Below the pieces are notes generated by a model. It did no database searches. It was not told the DNA's origin and saw only the letters and a program-made list of their open reading frames with translations. Position numbers and translations under genes: made by a program. From contig NZ_CP083439.1 in the NCBI RefSeq assembly GCF_021919125.1, positions 2,728,001 through 2,792,000 of the forward strand: DNA of 64,000 bases. Reading direction: 5' to 3'. This document shows, in pieces, positions 26,122 to 32,728 of this stretch. Within the stretch, counting starts at the first letter, position 1. Every line of letters starts with the position of its first letter. This DNA is from Clavibacter sp. A6099 (GTDB taxonomy: Bacteria; Actinomycetota; Actinomycetes; Actinomycetales; Microbacteriaceae).

Positions 26122-26373
26122 TCAACTCCCGCGCGACGACTTCCTGCGTCGGTACTCGGGACTGTTCGACGGGCGCGCGGTGAGGTTCTGCCGGTAATGG
26201 AGCAGGAGGTCGTCGAGGCGGATCCGCTTGCGCCCGCTCCTCCAGTGGAATCTCATGCCGTCCCGGTTAAGCCACCGCTGGATCGTCCGCGTGGACCGGT
26301 GGACGCGGTGCGCTGCCTGGCCGATGGTGAACGTCTCGCGCTCCGCGGACGGGCTGCCGCCTGCGCTGCTCAC
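26122..26373 (-). CDS. Small helix-turn-helix DNA-binding protein
   Basis: An 83-residue protein starting at GTG. ETFTIGQAAHRVHRSTRTIQRWLNRDG (about 12-38) is an excisionase/MerR-type helix-turn-helix, followed by a wing-like RFHWRSGRKRIRLDDL and a basic tail ending RRRKSSRGS. The GTG overlaps the stop of the zinc-ribbon gene by 4 nt. Lying between the replication genes and the lysis genes, it could be a late-gene regulator, comparable to phage late activators; this is inference from position. A second such protein is at 30207. Confidence 0.65.
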   Translation of the reverse strand: MSSAGGSPSAERETFTIGQAAHRVHRSTRTIQRWLNRDGMRFHWRSGRKRIRLDDLLLHYRQNLTARPSNSPEYRRRKSSRGS

Positions 26374-27182
26374 TGGGCGATCTCGCAGCGGTGTCCGCGC
26401 GCGATCGCCTCCGCTGCCGGCTGCGAACCGAGCCCGTCGGCGCGACACGTCGCGCATGCCCATCTCCACACGCCGGGTCCGAGCGGTTCGACGACCGTCT
26501 CCGGGCCGAGCCAGCCGAGAGTGCGGAGCGCGTCCGTGGGCGAGTACCGCTTCTCGCAGTTCTGGCACCGCACCACGACGTCGAGGAGGTCGGAGGATCC
26601 CCAGTGCGCGCCGACGGCGTCCTCGAAGCACGCGTCGCATGCGCGGGGGATGACCGTCCGCCGCGGGCCGGGCGCCTGCGGGTACCTCGCGGAGGCCTGG
26701 TGGATGATCGCCGCGATGTCGTCGAAGTAGACACGGGCATGCGGGTGCCGCAGGATGTCCGCTTCCATGACGCTGAGGTTCACGCACACCGCGCGGGTGA
26801 GACCCGCGGCCGTTGCCGCGTCCATGCTTCCCCGGAAGCCCTGGACCACCCCGTCGCGTGAGCTGCGCACCTGCCGCGCGACGGCGGGCGGGCGGGCGGC
26901 GAAGGTGTCACACCAGGACACGAGCCAGTCCACGAGCTGGGCGTACACGGCGTCCGCGTCATCGATCGGATCCACGCGGGCCGAGGCCGGCGGCTCCTTG
27001 CTCGCCGCGCGGGGCATGCCGTCCGATGCGCGCACGATTGAGGGGGCGACCTGGTGGCGTATGTGGCTCATCAGCTGCGGGGCTGCCGCGAGAGCCGATG
27101 CCGCCCGTGCGGCGGAGAGCCGCAGGAGGGCGTGGTCGCCGACGGTCTCCGACCAGTCCTGCTCGTCATAGATGTGGTTCAT
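26370..27182 (-). CDS. Phage-type protein with C-terminal zinc-ribbon motifs, function unknown
   Basis: A 270-residue protein. The N-terminal two-thirds are helical (HALLRLSAARAASALAAAP, AQLVDWLVSWCDTFAARPP). The C-terminal third has three Cys pairs: CDAC, CQNC and CATC, suited to binding one or two zinc ions. The ATG at 27182 has GGAGA 8 nt upstream. It follows dnaB and overlaps the HTH gene by 4 nt. Such zinc-ribbon proteins in actinophages often lie near replication genes and may bind nucleic acid; I do not recognise a specific family. Confidence 0.6.
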   Translation of the reverse strand: MNHIYDEQDWSETVGDHALLRLSAARAASALAAAPQLMSHIRHQVAPSIVRASDGMPRAASKEPPASARVDPIDDADAVYAQLVDWLVSWCDTFAARPPAVARQVRSSRDGVVQGFRGSMDAATAAGLTRAVCVNLSVMEADILRHPHARVYFDDIAAIIHQASARYPQAPGPRRTVIPRACDACFEDAVGAHWGSSDLLDVVVRCQNCEKRYSPTDALRTLGWLGPETVVEPLGPGVWRWACATCRADGLGSQPAAEAIARGHRCEIAQ

Positions 27183-27337
27183 GGCTGTGTCTCCAGGGGG
27201 ATCGTGCGGACCGTGAGGATCCGGTCGAGGCCCTGCTCGTCGGGCCGCGACGGCCGGGGAAGGTGTCGGGAGGTGCGGATGAGGGCCGTGGGGCGCTCCA
27301 TCACGGCCGACGGCGAGGACCGGCGAGCCCGCAGGGC

Positions 27338-28663
27338 CTAGGTGGCCCCACGCGCGGGCCCGAACGGGTCCCATGCCCGCTCCTGCAACCGGGCGTACTG
27401 GCCTTGCCAGACCAGCGAGATCGAGCCCGTCTCGCCGTGACGGTTCTTGGCCACCGTCACGCGGAGCTCGTCCGGCCTCCGCTCCCGGTCGTGGTTCAGG
27501 AGCAGCACCACATCCGCGTCCTGCTCGATCGCCCCCGACTCGCGGAGGTCGGTGAGTACCGGCTGCTTGCCGTCCCGCTGCTGCGGCGGCCGGGAGAGCT
27601 GCGACAGCGCGATGATCGGCACGCTGAGCTGCCGGGCGAGCTGCTTCAACGTCCGCGAGAACTCCGCGACCTCCGCCTGCCGGTTCTCGAGACCTGAGCC
27701 GGACATGATCTGCAGGTAGTCGATGACGACCCCGGAGAGCCTCCCCCTCTGGCCCACTGCCCGGATGAACGCGCGGATGTCCGCGAGGGTCGACCCCTCG
27801 TCGTAGATGTAGATGGGCGCCTTCTCGTACCGCTCCCGGGCGAGCCTCACCCGCGCCCACTGCTCGTCGTCCAGATCCCGGTTCCTCAGCGCCCGCATGT
27901 GCACCTCGCCGTACTGCGCGATGAGACGCAGCTGCAGCTCCGACTCGCCCATCTCCAGGCTGATGAACGCCACCAGCCCCTCATGAGCGAGCCGCGCCGC
28001 GCACTGCAGCCCCATGATCGTCTTGCCCTCGCCGGGGCGGGCGCCGATGACGTACAGGGAACCGGGGTTGAACCCGCCGATGAGACGGTCGAGGGTCCGC
28101 CAGGGCGTGGGGTGGTAATCCGGCTTCCGTCCGAGCGAGGCGATCACGCCGTCGACGGTGGAGCCGACGGGGTGGACGTCGGCGCGCTCCGGCGCGGTGG
28201 CTCGCTCGAGCGCCGCGCGGGCGGCGTCGATGGCGTCAGCCGTGGATCCGTGCACGGCACGGCCGAGCTGCGCGATCCTCACCCCCGCCTCCGTCAGCCG
28301 CCGTCGCATCCCCCGGTCGCGGACCATCGCCGCGTAGTACGACGCGTTGCTCGCGGTGACGACATCGCTGGTGAGCGCGTGCAGGTAGCCGGCCCCGCCG
28401 GCCTTCGCCAGGTCCCCGACCCGCGCGAGCTCGTCGCTCACGGTGATGGGGTCCACGGGCTCGCTGCGCTCCACGACGGACAGGACCGCCGCGAAGATCA
28501 GAGCGTGCGCGGGGCGCAGGAAGTCGTCGGGGGCAACTTCCTCGTCGAGCACGTCGTGCAGCGCCGTCGAGGCGAGGAGCGTCGCGCCGAGCGTGGCGCG
28601 CTCCGCGTGGTCGGTGCCGTCCTGCTCGGCCAGAGCCGTGGGGTCGGCGTCTCGGCCGCTCAC
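27338..28663 (-). CDS. dnaB: Replicative DNA helicase, DnaB type
   Basis: A 441-residue helicase of DnaB size. The N-terminal helical domain (ERATLGATLLASTALHDVL, DDFLRPAHALIFAAV) is followed by the RecA-like core: Walker A GARPGEGKT (207-215), Walker B GVVIDYLQIM, and the arginine-finger region DLRESGAIEQDADVVLLL. The GTG start overlaps the stop of the initiator by 4 nt, so loader and helicase are made together. A dedicated helicase implies that the element replicates its own DNA after excision. It is intact with no frameshift. Confidence 0.9.
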   Translation of the reverse strand: MSGRDADPTALAEQDGTDHAERATLGATLLASTALHDVLDEEVAPDDFLRPAHALIFAAVLSVVERSEPVDPITVSDELARVGDLAKAGGAGYLHALTSDVVTASNASYYAAMVRDRGMRRRLTEAGVRIAQLGRAVHGSTADAIDAARAALERATAPERADVHPVGSTVDGVIASLGRKPDYHPTPWRTLDRLIGGFNPGSLYVIGARPGEGKTIMGLQCAARLAHEGLVAFISLEMGESELQLRLIAQYGEVHMRALRNRDLDDEQWARVRLARERYEKAPIYIYDEGSTLADIRAFIRAVGQRGRLSGVVIDYLQIMSGSGLENRQAEVAEFSRTLKQLARQLSVPIIALSQLSRPPQQRDGKQPVLTDLRESGAIEQDADVVLLLNHDRERRPDELRVTVAKNRHGETGSISLVWQGQYARLQERAWDPFGPARGAT

Positions 28664-29490
28664 GACGCACGACCCTCGACACGCGCACGCCACTGCGGAT
28701 CATCCCGGTTCGCCGTGTACTCCTCGAGCGTCACGCCATGCGCCGACAGCCACGCATCACGCTGCTCGCGCATCACCTCGGCGGTCACATCCGGGCCCGC
28801 AGCGGGCCGGTGCGTGCGCCCGTCGCGGACGGCGAACTCCTGCTGCTTCCGCATGCCGTTCCTCCAGGTCGCGGCCCAGTCCTGCATCGGCCTCCCGACG
28901 CCACGCCAGTAGTCCATCCACTCGTCGAGGCGGGCGTCGACGTCGACGTCAGGGGCCTCCGTCGCCGCCCACGCCCGCATGTCGTCGGTGATGGCGAAAC
29001 TCGACGGGAGGCGAGCGGAGCGCATCGGCATCCTCTGTTCTTCTTGGTTCTTGAGGAGAGGAGCATCCGGCGGATTCGCCGCCTCCTGCACGCGATGCCG
29101 CCCGCTCCTCGGGGCGACATCGCCGTCTCCACGCGGCGGATTCGCCGCATCGAGCGGACGCGGGTCCACGACCGTGCGCCACGACCTCGTCCGGTCGTAG
29201 TTCCCGCCGAGCCGGTGCTCACGCGACACCATGTAGGCGCAGCTCACGAGGGTCGCGAGGGCGCGCCGCACCTGGTGCGCGGACAGGCCGACCTCCTCGC
29301 CGATGAGGTCGTTCGTCGCCGGCCACCACGCGGTGCCATCCGCGTCGATGTGGCGGTGGGCGCCGTCGTGGCAGCGGAAGTGGACGCGGGTCCACACCAG
29401 CGCTTCGTTGGCGCCGCCGAGCCGCCGCACGAGCGCGGCGCGGACCTGCATGAAGTCGTTGGCGGTGACCTCATCGGAGGGGACTCCCAT
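28660..29490 (-). CDS. Replication initiator / helicase-loader-like protein
   Basis: A 276-residue protein. The N-terminal part (ATNDLIGEEVGLSAHQVRRALATLVSCAYM, about 58-88) is a winged helix of the phage replisome organiser type. The C-terminal part (FAITDDMRAWAATE, DEWMDYWRGVGRPMQDWAATWRNGMRK) resembles the tail of lambda O/DnaT-like phage loaders. The middle holds an unstructured linker encoding the repeat AANPP twice. The gene precedes dnaB, the usual order. The DNA for the linker contains a probable origin. ATG at 29490 was taken; GGAG lies about 9 nt upstream. Confidence 0.75.
   Translation of the reverse strand: MGVPSDEVTANDFMQVRAALVRRLGGANEALVWTRVHFRCHDGAHRHIDADGTAWWPATNDLIGEEVGLSAHQVRRALATLVSCAYMVSREHRLGGNYDRTRSWRTVVDPRPLDAANPPRGDGDVAPRSGRHRVQEAANPPDAPLLKNQEEQRMPMRSARLPSSFAITDDMRAWAATEAPDVDVDARLDEWMDYWRGVGRPMQDWAATWRNGMRKQQEFAVRDGRTHRPAAGPDVTAEVMREQRDAWLSAHGVTLEEYTANRDDPQWRARVEGRAS
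29069..29148. other. Probable replication origin with iteron-like repeats inside the initiator gene
   Basis: The palindromic 14-mer GGCGGATTCGCCGC occurs at 29069-29082 and 29135-29148, 66 bp apart, within the linker part of the initiator gene. A slightly AT-richer stretch (about 29030-29062) lies beside it. The layout recalls the lambda origin within gene O. Confidence 0.45.
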
Positions 29491-29540
29491 GGGTGTTCTC
29501 CTCTCGGGGAGCGGGCGGTGGATGGCGAGCCTCGGAGGGG

Positions 29541-29753
29541 TCAGGCCGGCCGATCCTCGGAAGCGCGGTGCGGATGGACGCCGGCGCCGAGGCTGCTCGA
29601 CTTCGGTGCCAGGAGCTGCGCGTCCGCAGCTGCCATCCGGAGGGCCGCGGACAGCATCACGATCACGCAGAGGACGTGGAAGCCGTTCACCACCGCCAGC
29701 GGGACCGACGAGAGGGCGCCGAGTGCGGAGATCGCCACCACGAGGCGACTCAT
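29541..29753 (-). CDS. Small protein with membrane helices
   Basis: A 70-residue protein, MSRLVVAISALGALSSVPLA at the start; residues 4-42 form one or two hydrophobic helices (VVNGFHVLCVIVMLSAALRM), followed by a polar tail. The ATG overlaps the upstream stop by 4 nt (ATGA). Function not recognised. It lies just before the initiator gene in the early operon. Confidence 0.5.
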   Translation of the reverse strand: MSRLVVAISALGALSSVPLAVVNGFHVLCVIVMLSAALRMAAADAQLLAPKSSSLGAGVHPHRASEDRPA

Positions 29754-29905
29754 GGCCGCCCCTCGAGCGATCGGCTCACGCTCCGCGCCTCGGCGGAGGG
29801 CGCCAGAGCCTCCTGGAGGTCCGGACGGTGGTGCGCCTCCGCGATCGGCGCGGCGGGCGGGGAGGGCCGGCGCGCGCCGCAGAGAAGGCGGTCGAGAGCG
29901 TCCAT
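29750..29905 (-). CDS. Small hypothetical protein
   Basis: A 51-residue frame (MDALDRLLCGARRPSPPAA) with no recognised domain. Support is limited to its 4-nt overlap with the next gene and its strand. The ribosome site is poor, so it might be non-coding. Confidence 0.35.
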   Translation of the reverse strand: MDALDRLLCGARRPSPPAAPIAEAHHRPDLQEALAPSAEARSVSRSLEGRP

Positions 29906-30206
29906 GAGCCCACTGTCCGGACGTACCGGGCAGCTCCGGGTGATCCACGCTCCGAGGGGGGTGCGGCCGCGATGCCTTGCCGCGCCTCGCGCCCGTGACC
30001 GTGAGGATCGCCGAGCAGGTCGCCCGTCGTCCCGATGACGTGCTGCAGCGGTCACGACGCTGCCCGAGACGGGGCGAGGGCCGAGGAGGGGCGGCTCCCG
30101 CCAGGTGGAGGGGATGCGGGACCCGTCATGGCGGGGAGCCTCGTTTCTATTCGGCCGTCCGCGCCGCGTGGAGCGACGCCCGGACGGGATACGGCGACGG
30201 GCGGGA
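29906..30206. other. Interval without a supported gene
   Basis: About 300 bp inside the element. Frames on both strands exist but are Arg/Pro-rich and lack start sites or motifs. I see no hairpin or repeat. Confidence 0.35.
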
Positions 30207-30422
30207 TCAGGCGCTCCTGCGGAAATGGAGCACGTTCGACTGGTGCCCGCAGCTGCGGCACTCGATCCACGCCTCCAGGCACGCCGGCTGGATCGACCAT
30301 CGGCCGCCGACCACGCGCTGGAAGCCGTGCAGATCACCGGCTTCGAGGGCGCGACGCGTGGTGACGGGGTGACGGCGGGCGATGACGGATGCTTCCGCGA
30401 CCGTCAGGAGGGGGCCGTTCAC
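30207..30422 (-). CDS. Excisionase-like helix-turn-helix protein
   Basis: A 71-residue protein starting at GTG (VNGPLLTVAEASVIARRHPV). TVAEASVIARRHPVTTRRALEAGDLHGF is an excisionase/MerR-type helix-turn-helix, and RWSIQPACLEAWI matches the strand-helix that follows. The end has CRSC, perhaps a partial zinc knuckle. The GTG overlaps the stop of the Cro-like gene by 4 nt. As a small HTH protein second in the early operon it is the best candidate for the recombination directionality factor that works with the integrase. Confidence 0.65.
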   Translation of the reverse strand: MNGPLLTVAEASVIARRHPVTTRRALEAGDLHGFQRVVGGRWSIQPACLEAWIECRSCGHQSNVLHFRRSA

Positions 30423-30685
30423 ACCGCTACCACCGCTCGATGCGGCGGTGCGCTGCCGCCGAGCGGTTCATCGGCGATGATCTCGAACGCCTCGCCGAGC
30501 CCGAGATCGAACGCGCTGCACAAGGACGCCATGAAGGCCGAGGACGGAGCCGCGCCTGCATTGATGCGGCGGAGCGTCGTCCTGTCGACTCCCATGAGCC
30601 GCGCCTGGTGCTCTTCGCTGGGGAGATCACGGAGCTCGCGGAGGCGCTTGAGGAGGCCGGGCTTGATTCGGAGCTTGCTCGTCAT
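30419..30685 (-). CDS. Cro-like helix-turn-helix regulator
   Basis: An 88-residue protein (MTSKLRIKPGLLKRLRELRD). An XRE-type helix-turn-helix is seen at about residues 24-50 (EEHQARLMGVDRTTLRRINAG), then ASLCSAFDLGLGEAFEI. AAGGAG lies 6 nt before the ATG. It is the first gene of the leftward operon and faces the repressor gene across a 147-bp region with repeated TTGCATC-like motifs, the standard layout of a phage switch. It probably represses the repressor or tunes the early promoter. Confidence 0.72.
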   Translation of the reverse strand: MTSKLRIKPGLLKRLRELRDLPSEEHQARLMGVDRTTLRRINAGAAPSSAFMASLCSAFDLGLGEAFEIIADEPLGGSAPPHRAVVAV

Positions 30686-30832
30686 CTGTTCTCCTTAGGT
30701 GGCTTCGAAATGAAGTGGTGCAAGGATGCAACAAAGTGAGGTAGAATTGCAACCCTAGCCTCGGAAAACGTGGCATTTTTGCATCACTCTTCCCTGATAT
30801 TCCGCCGCTCAATGTTGACTAGTGAGGCAAAG
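30686..30832. promoter_or_regulatory. Divergent control region (switch) with repeated TGCATCAC-like motifs
   Basis: Between the two regulators the sequence is less GC-rich than its surroundings. Related motifs occur at 30715-30723 (TTGCACCAC, minus), 30724-30731 (TTGCATCC, minus), 30747-30754 (TTGCAACC, plus) and 30780-30787 (TGCATCAC, plus). A further copy (ATGCATCAC, 30833-30841) covers the repressor start. These are likely operators. Confidence 0.55.
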
Positions 30833-31303
30833 ATGCATCACACTGGCCCGGTGATGGAAACACTGGAAGAGTTCTTTCGCCCGTACCTCAACGGCGACAG
30901 CGGACACGAGGTGGGCCGCAAGCTCGGCATGACGAACACCACGGTCACGCGTCAGATGAAGGGCAACATGCCCGTGAGGACCGTCGTGAAGCTCTGTCGC
31001 GCCTATGCGATCCCGATGCTGGACGCCTTCGTCGCCGCCGGGTACATCACGGAGGCGGAAGCCGACGTCATGGGGCGCACCCGCGGCCTGAGGGCCGCGA
31101 CGGAGCGAGAGCTCGTCCAGGAGATGATGCGCCGCGTCGTGGACGGAGACACGACCGCAACGAGCACCGAGCCGGTCGGGCAGGACATCATCGACGCGTC
31201 CGCCCGCCTCGCCACGGACAGCGAGGCCGTCCACTTCCGCGAGCCCGCCATCTCGCGCGACGGGCACACGCTCGAACACGACTGGAACGCGGATGACCTG
31301 TGA
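30833..31303 (+). CDS. Phage-type repressor (cI-like) with N-terminal HTH
   Basis: A 156-residue protein from the ATG at 30833 (MHHTGPVMETLEEFF), chosen because GAGG lies 8 nt upstream; an ATG at 30854 is the alternative. Residues 20-60 form a helix-turn-helix (GHEVGRKLGMTNTTVTRQMKG), followed by VKLCRAYAIPMLDAFVAAGYIT. The C-terminal 70 residues are acidic and lack the Ser-Lys catalytic pair of LexA/cI repressors, so RecA-driven self-cleavage is unlikely. An operator-like motif overlaps its start codon, suggesting autoregulation. It is read toward the integrase. Confidence 0.7.
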   Translation: MHHTGPVMETLEEFFRPYLNGDSGHEVGRKLGMTNTTVTRQMKGNMPVRTVVKLCRAYAIPMLDAFVAAGYITEAEADVMGRTRGLRAATERELVQEMMRRVVDGDTTATSTEPVGQDIIDASARLATDSEAVHFREPAISRDGHTLEHDWNADDL

Positions 31304-31449
31304 CATGCGCGCTCCCGGACGATGCGGGCTCCGTGCATCGGGGCAGGGCCGCATCCGAACGGCACCGGATTCGGCGCCTCGAGCGCGATGCCGCCCGCCA
31401 CGGGTGAGACAGCGACGTGGAGCACGACCCGCACACCGAGGAGGCACTC

Positions 31450-32568
31450 ATGGCATGGACTGAGCGACGAGCTTCCGGCAGGTACAGGGGCGCCTTCCGG
31501 CTGCCGAACGGGAAGATCCGATCCGCGGGCACCTTCGACCACAAGCGAGCGGCCATGAACGCGGCAGCCGCCGCCGAGGCCGCCGCCGCATCGCTGGGGT
31601 GGAGGGATCCCCGTGCCGCACGACGCACGTGGGGCGCGTGGCGCGCCGAATGGTGGCCGACCAGGGCGGTGGAACCCTCGACGTCGAGACAGGACGCGTC
31701 GCGGGTCCGAGCCCGCCTCGCACCCAGGTGGGACGAGGTCGCGCTCATTGACATCACCCGGCAGGACATCCGCGCGTGGGCCGCCGATCTCGCGGCGGAC
31801 GGGCTGTCGCCGGCATCCGTGCAGCGATGCGTCCACCTGCTCTCGGCGTCGCTGTCCGCCGCCGTGGACGCCGAGATCATCCAGGCGAACCCCGCCCTGC
31901 GCCTGCGCCTCGCCGCCGGGCAGGTGTCCCATGAACGCTTCCTGACCAGCGCCGAGCAGGCCGCGCTGCTGGAGCAGTTCAGCGGCGTCGACCGCGCACT
32001 GGTCGCCCTGCTCCTCGGAACCGGGATGCGGTGGGGCGAGGCGGTCGGGCTGCAGCTCAAGCGCATCGACACCGCCCGGGGAGTCGTGCGGGTCGCGGAG
32101 GTCTGGGACGACGCGCACTCGACACTCAAGCTGTATCCCAAAGGGCGGAAGATCCGAGAGGTTCCGCTGCCCGGCTGGGCCGCGGAAGCTCTCGAAGCGC
32201 ACATCGCCGGCCGGAAGACGGGGCACGCGCTCGTGAAGGGCGGCGTCCCCATCGACTACCACAACTGGCGCAGCCGGCTGTGGCTGCCGGCCTTGCGAGC
32301 AGCCGGGCTCGGGCCACTGCGCATCCACGATCTCCGACACACCTACGCCTCGACGCTCGTCCAGGCAGGGGTCCCGCTCGAGGAGATAGGCCGACTGCTG
32401 GGGCACGTGTCCCCTCTCACGACGCGACGATACGCACACCTCGCGGAGACCCCGCGGAATGCCGTGCTGGCGGCACTGCCGCAGCCGTCGCGGGGAGCAG
32501 ACGGGGAGCAGGACGCGACTGCACCGGGCACCAACGTGATCGCGTTCCGCGCCCGATTGACGACCTGA
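31450..32568 (+). CDS. int: Tyrosine recombinase integrase
   Basis: A 372-residue integrase. The N-terminal part is an arm-binding domain (RYRGAFRLPNGKIRSAGTFD) followed by a SAM-like core-binding domain (about 75-150). The catalytic domain has Arg194 (GTGMRWGEA), a Lys in the beta hairpin (YPKGRK), His293 and Arg296 (HDLRH), His319 (LLGHV) and the nucleophile Tyr328 (TTRRYAH). All are in place, so it should be active. The ATG at 31450 has GAGGAGG 8 nt upstream. It reads toward attR, 72 bp away. Its 3' end contains one pair of the 11-bp arm repeats. Confidence 0.93.
   Translation: MAWTERRASGRYRGAFRLPNGKIRSAGTFDHKRAAMNAAAAAEAAAASLGWRDPRAARRTWGAWRAEWWPTRAVEPSTSRQDASRVRARLAPRWDEVALIDITRQDIRAWAADLAADGLSPASVQRCVHLLSASLSAAVDAEIIQANPALRLRLAAGQVSHERFLTSAEQAALLEQFSGVDRALVALLLGTGMRWGEAVGLQLKRIDTARGVVRVAEVWDDAHSTLKLYPKGRKIREVPLPGWAAEALEAHIAGRKTGHALVKGGVPIDYHNWRSRLWLPALRAAGLGPLRIHDLRHTYASTLVQAGVPLEEIGRLLGHVSPLTTRRYAHLAETPRNAVLAALPQPSRGADGEQDATAPGTNVIAFRARLTT
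32490..32511 (+). repeat. Right pair of 11-bp direct repeats (probable integrase arm sites)
   Basis: Two tandem copies (GCGGGGAGCAG then ACGGGGAGCAG) inside the end of int, 129 bp before the right attachment repeat. They match the pair at 22486-22507 over 21 contiguous bases. Confidence 0.6.
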
Positions 32569-32640
32569 TCGCCGGAAGGAAGAGGATCGCGCGGCGCCGC
32601 GCTACACCGCGCCCCACCGCCCTACCCGGCATCCAGGGCT

Positions 32641-32684
32641 CTTTTAATCCCTGGGTCATCGGTTCGAGCCCGACGGGGCCCACC
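32641..32684 (+). repeat. attR: displaced 3' half of tRNA-Lys
   Basis: This is a copy of 22384-22427 with one mismatch (A for G at the first base of the T stem). It lacks the 5' half of a tRNA and is not a gene. It marks the right end of the element. Confidence 0.9.
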
Positions 32685-32728
32685 GGAACGCATCGACCGG
32701 ACGCCCGGCGCGCCGGCGGTCTGCCAGG

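Larger units (their letters stand above)
22384..32684. mobile_element. Integrated element of about 10.3 kb in tRNA-Lys, phage-derived, without virion genes
   Basis: The element is bounded by 44-bp direct repeats of the tRNA-Lys 3' half and has a tyrosine integrase next to the right repeat. From right to left: integrase and repressor (plus strand), then a long minus-strand series with a Cro-like protein, an excisionase-like protein, two small proteins, a replication initiator, DnaB, a zinc-ribbon protein, an HTH protein, M23 and M15 peptidoglycan hydrolases, a coiled-coil protein and a holin-like protein. All frames look intact and many overlap by 4 nt. No terminase, portal, capsid or tail gene fits in the space. 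It may be a phage satellite, a plasmid-like integrative element with a lysis module, or a prophage that lost its late region. Confidence 0.88.

Noticed and set aside
30052-30300. An 82-residue minus-strand protein in the element
   Set aside because: Composition is Pro/Arg-rich, with no ribosome site or motif, unlike the neighbouring genes.
32641-32684. A second tRNA-Lys gene at the right end
   Set aside because: Only the 3' half is present and the first T-stem pair is broken, so it is an attachment-site remnant.
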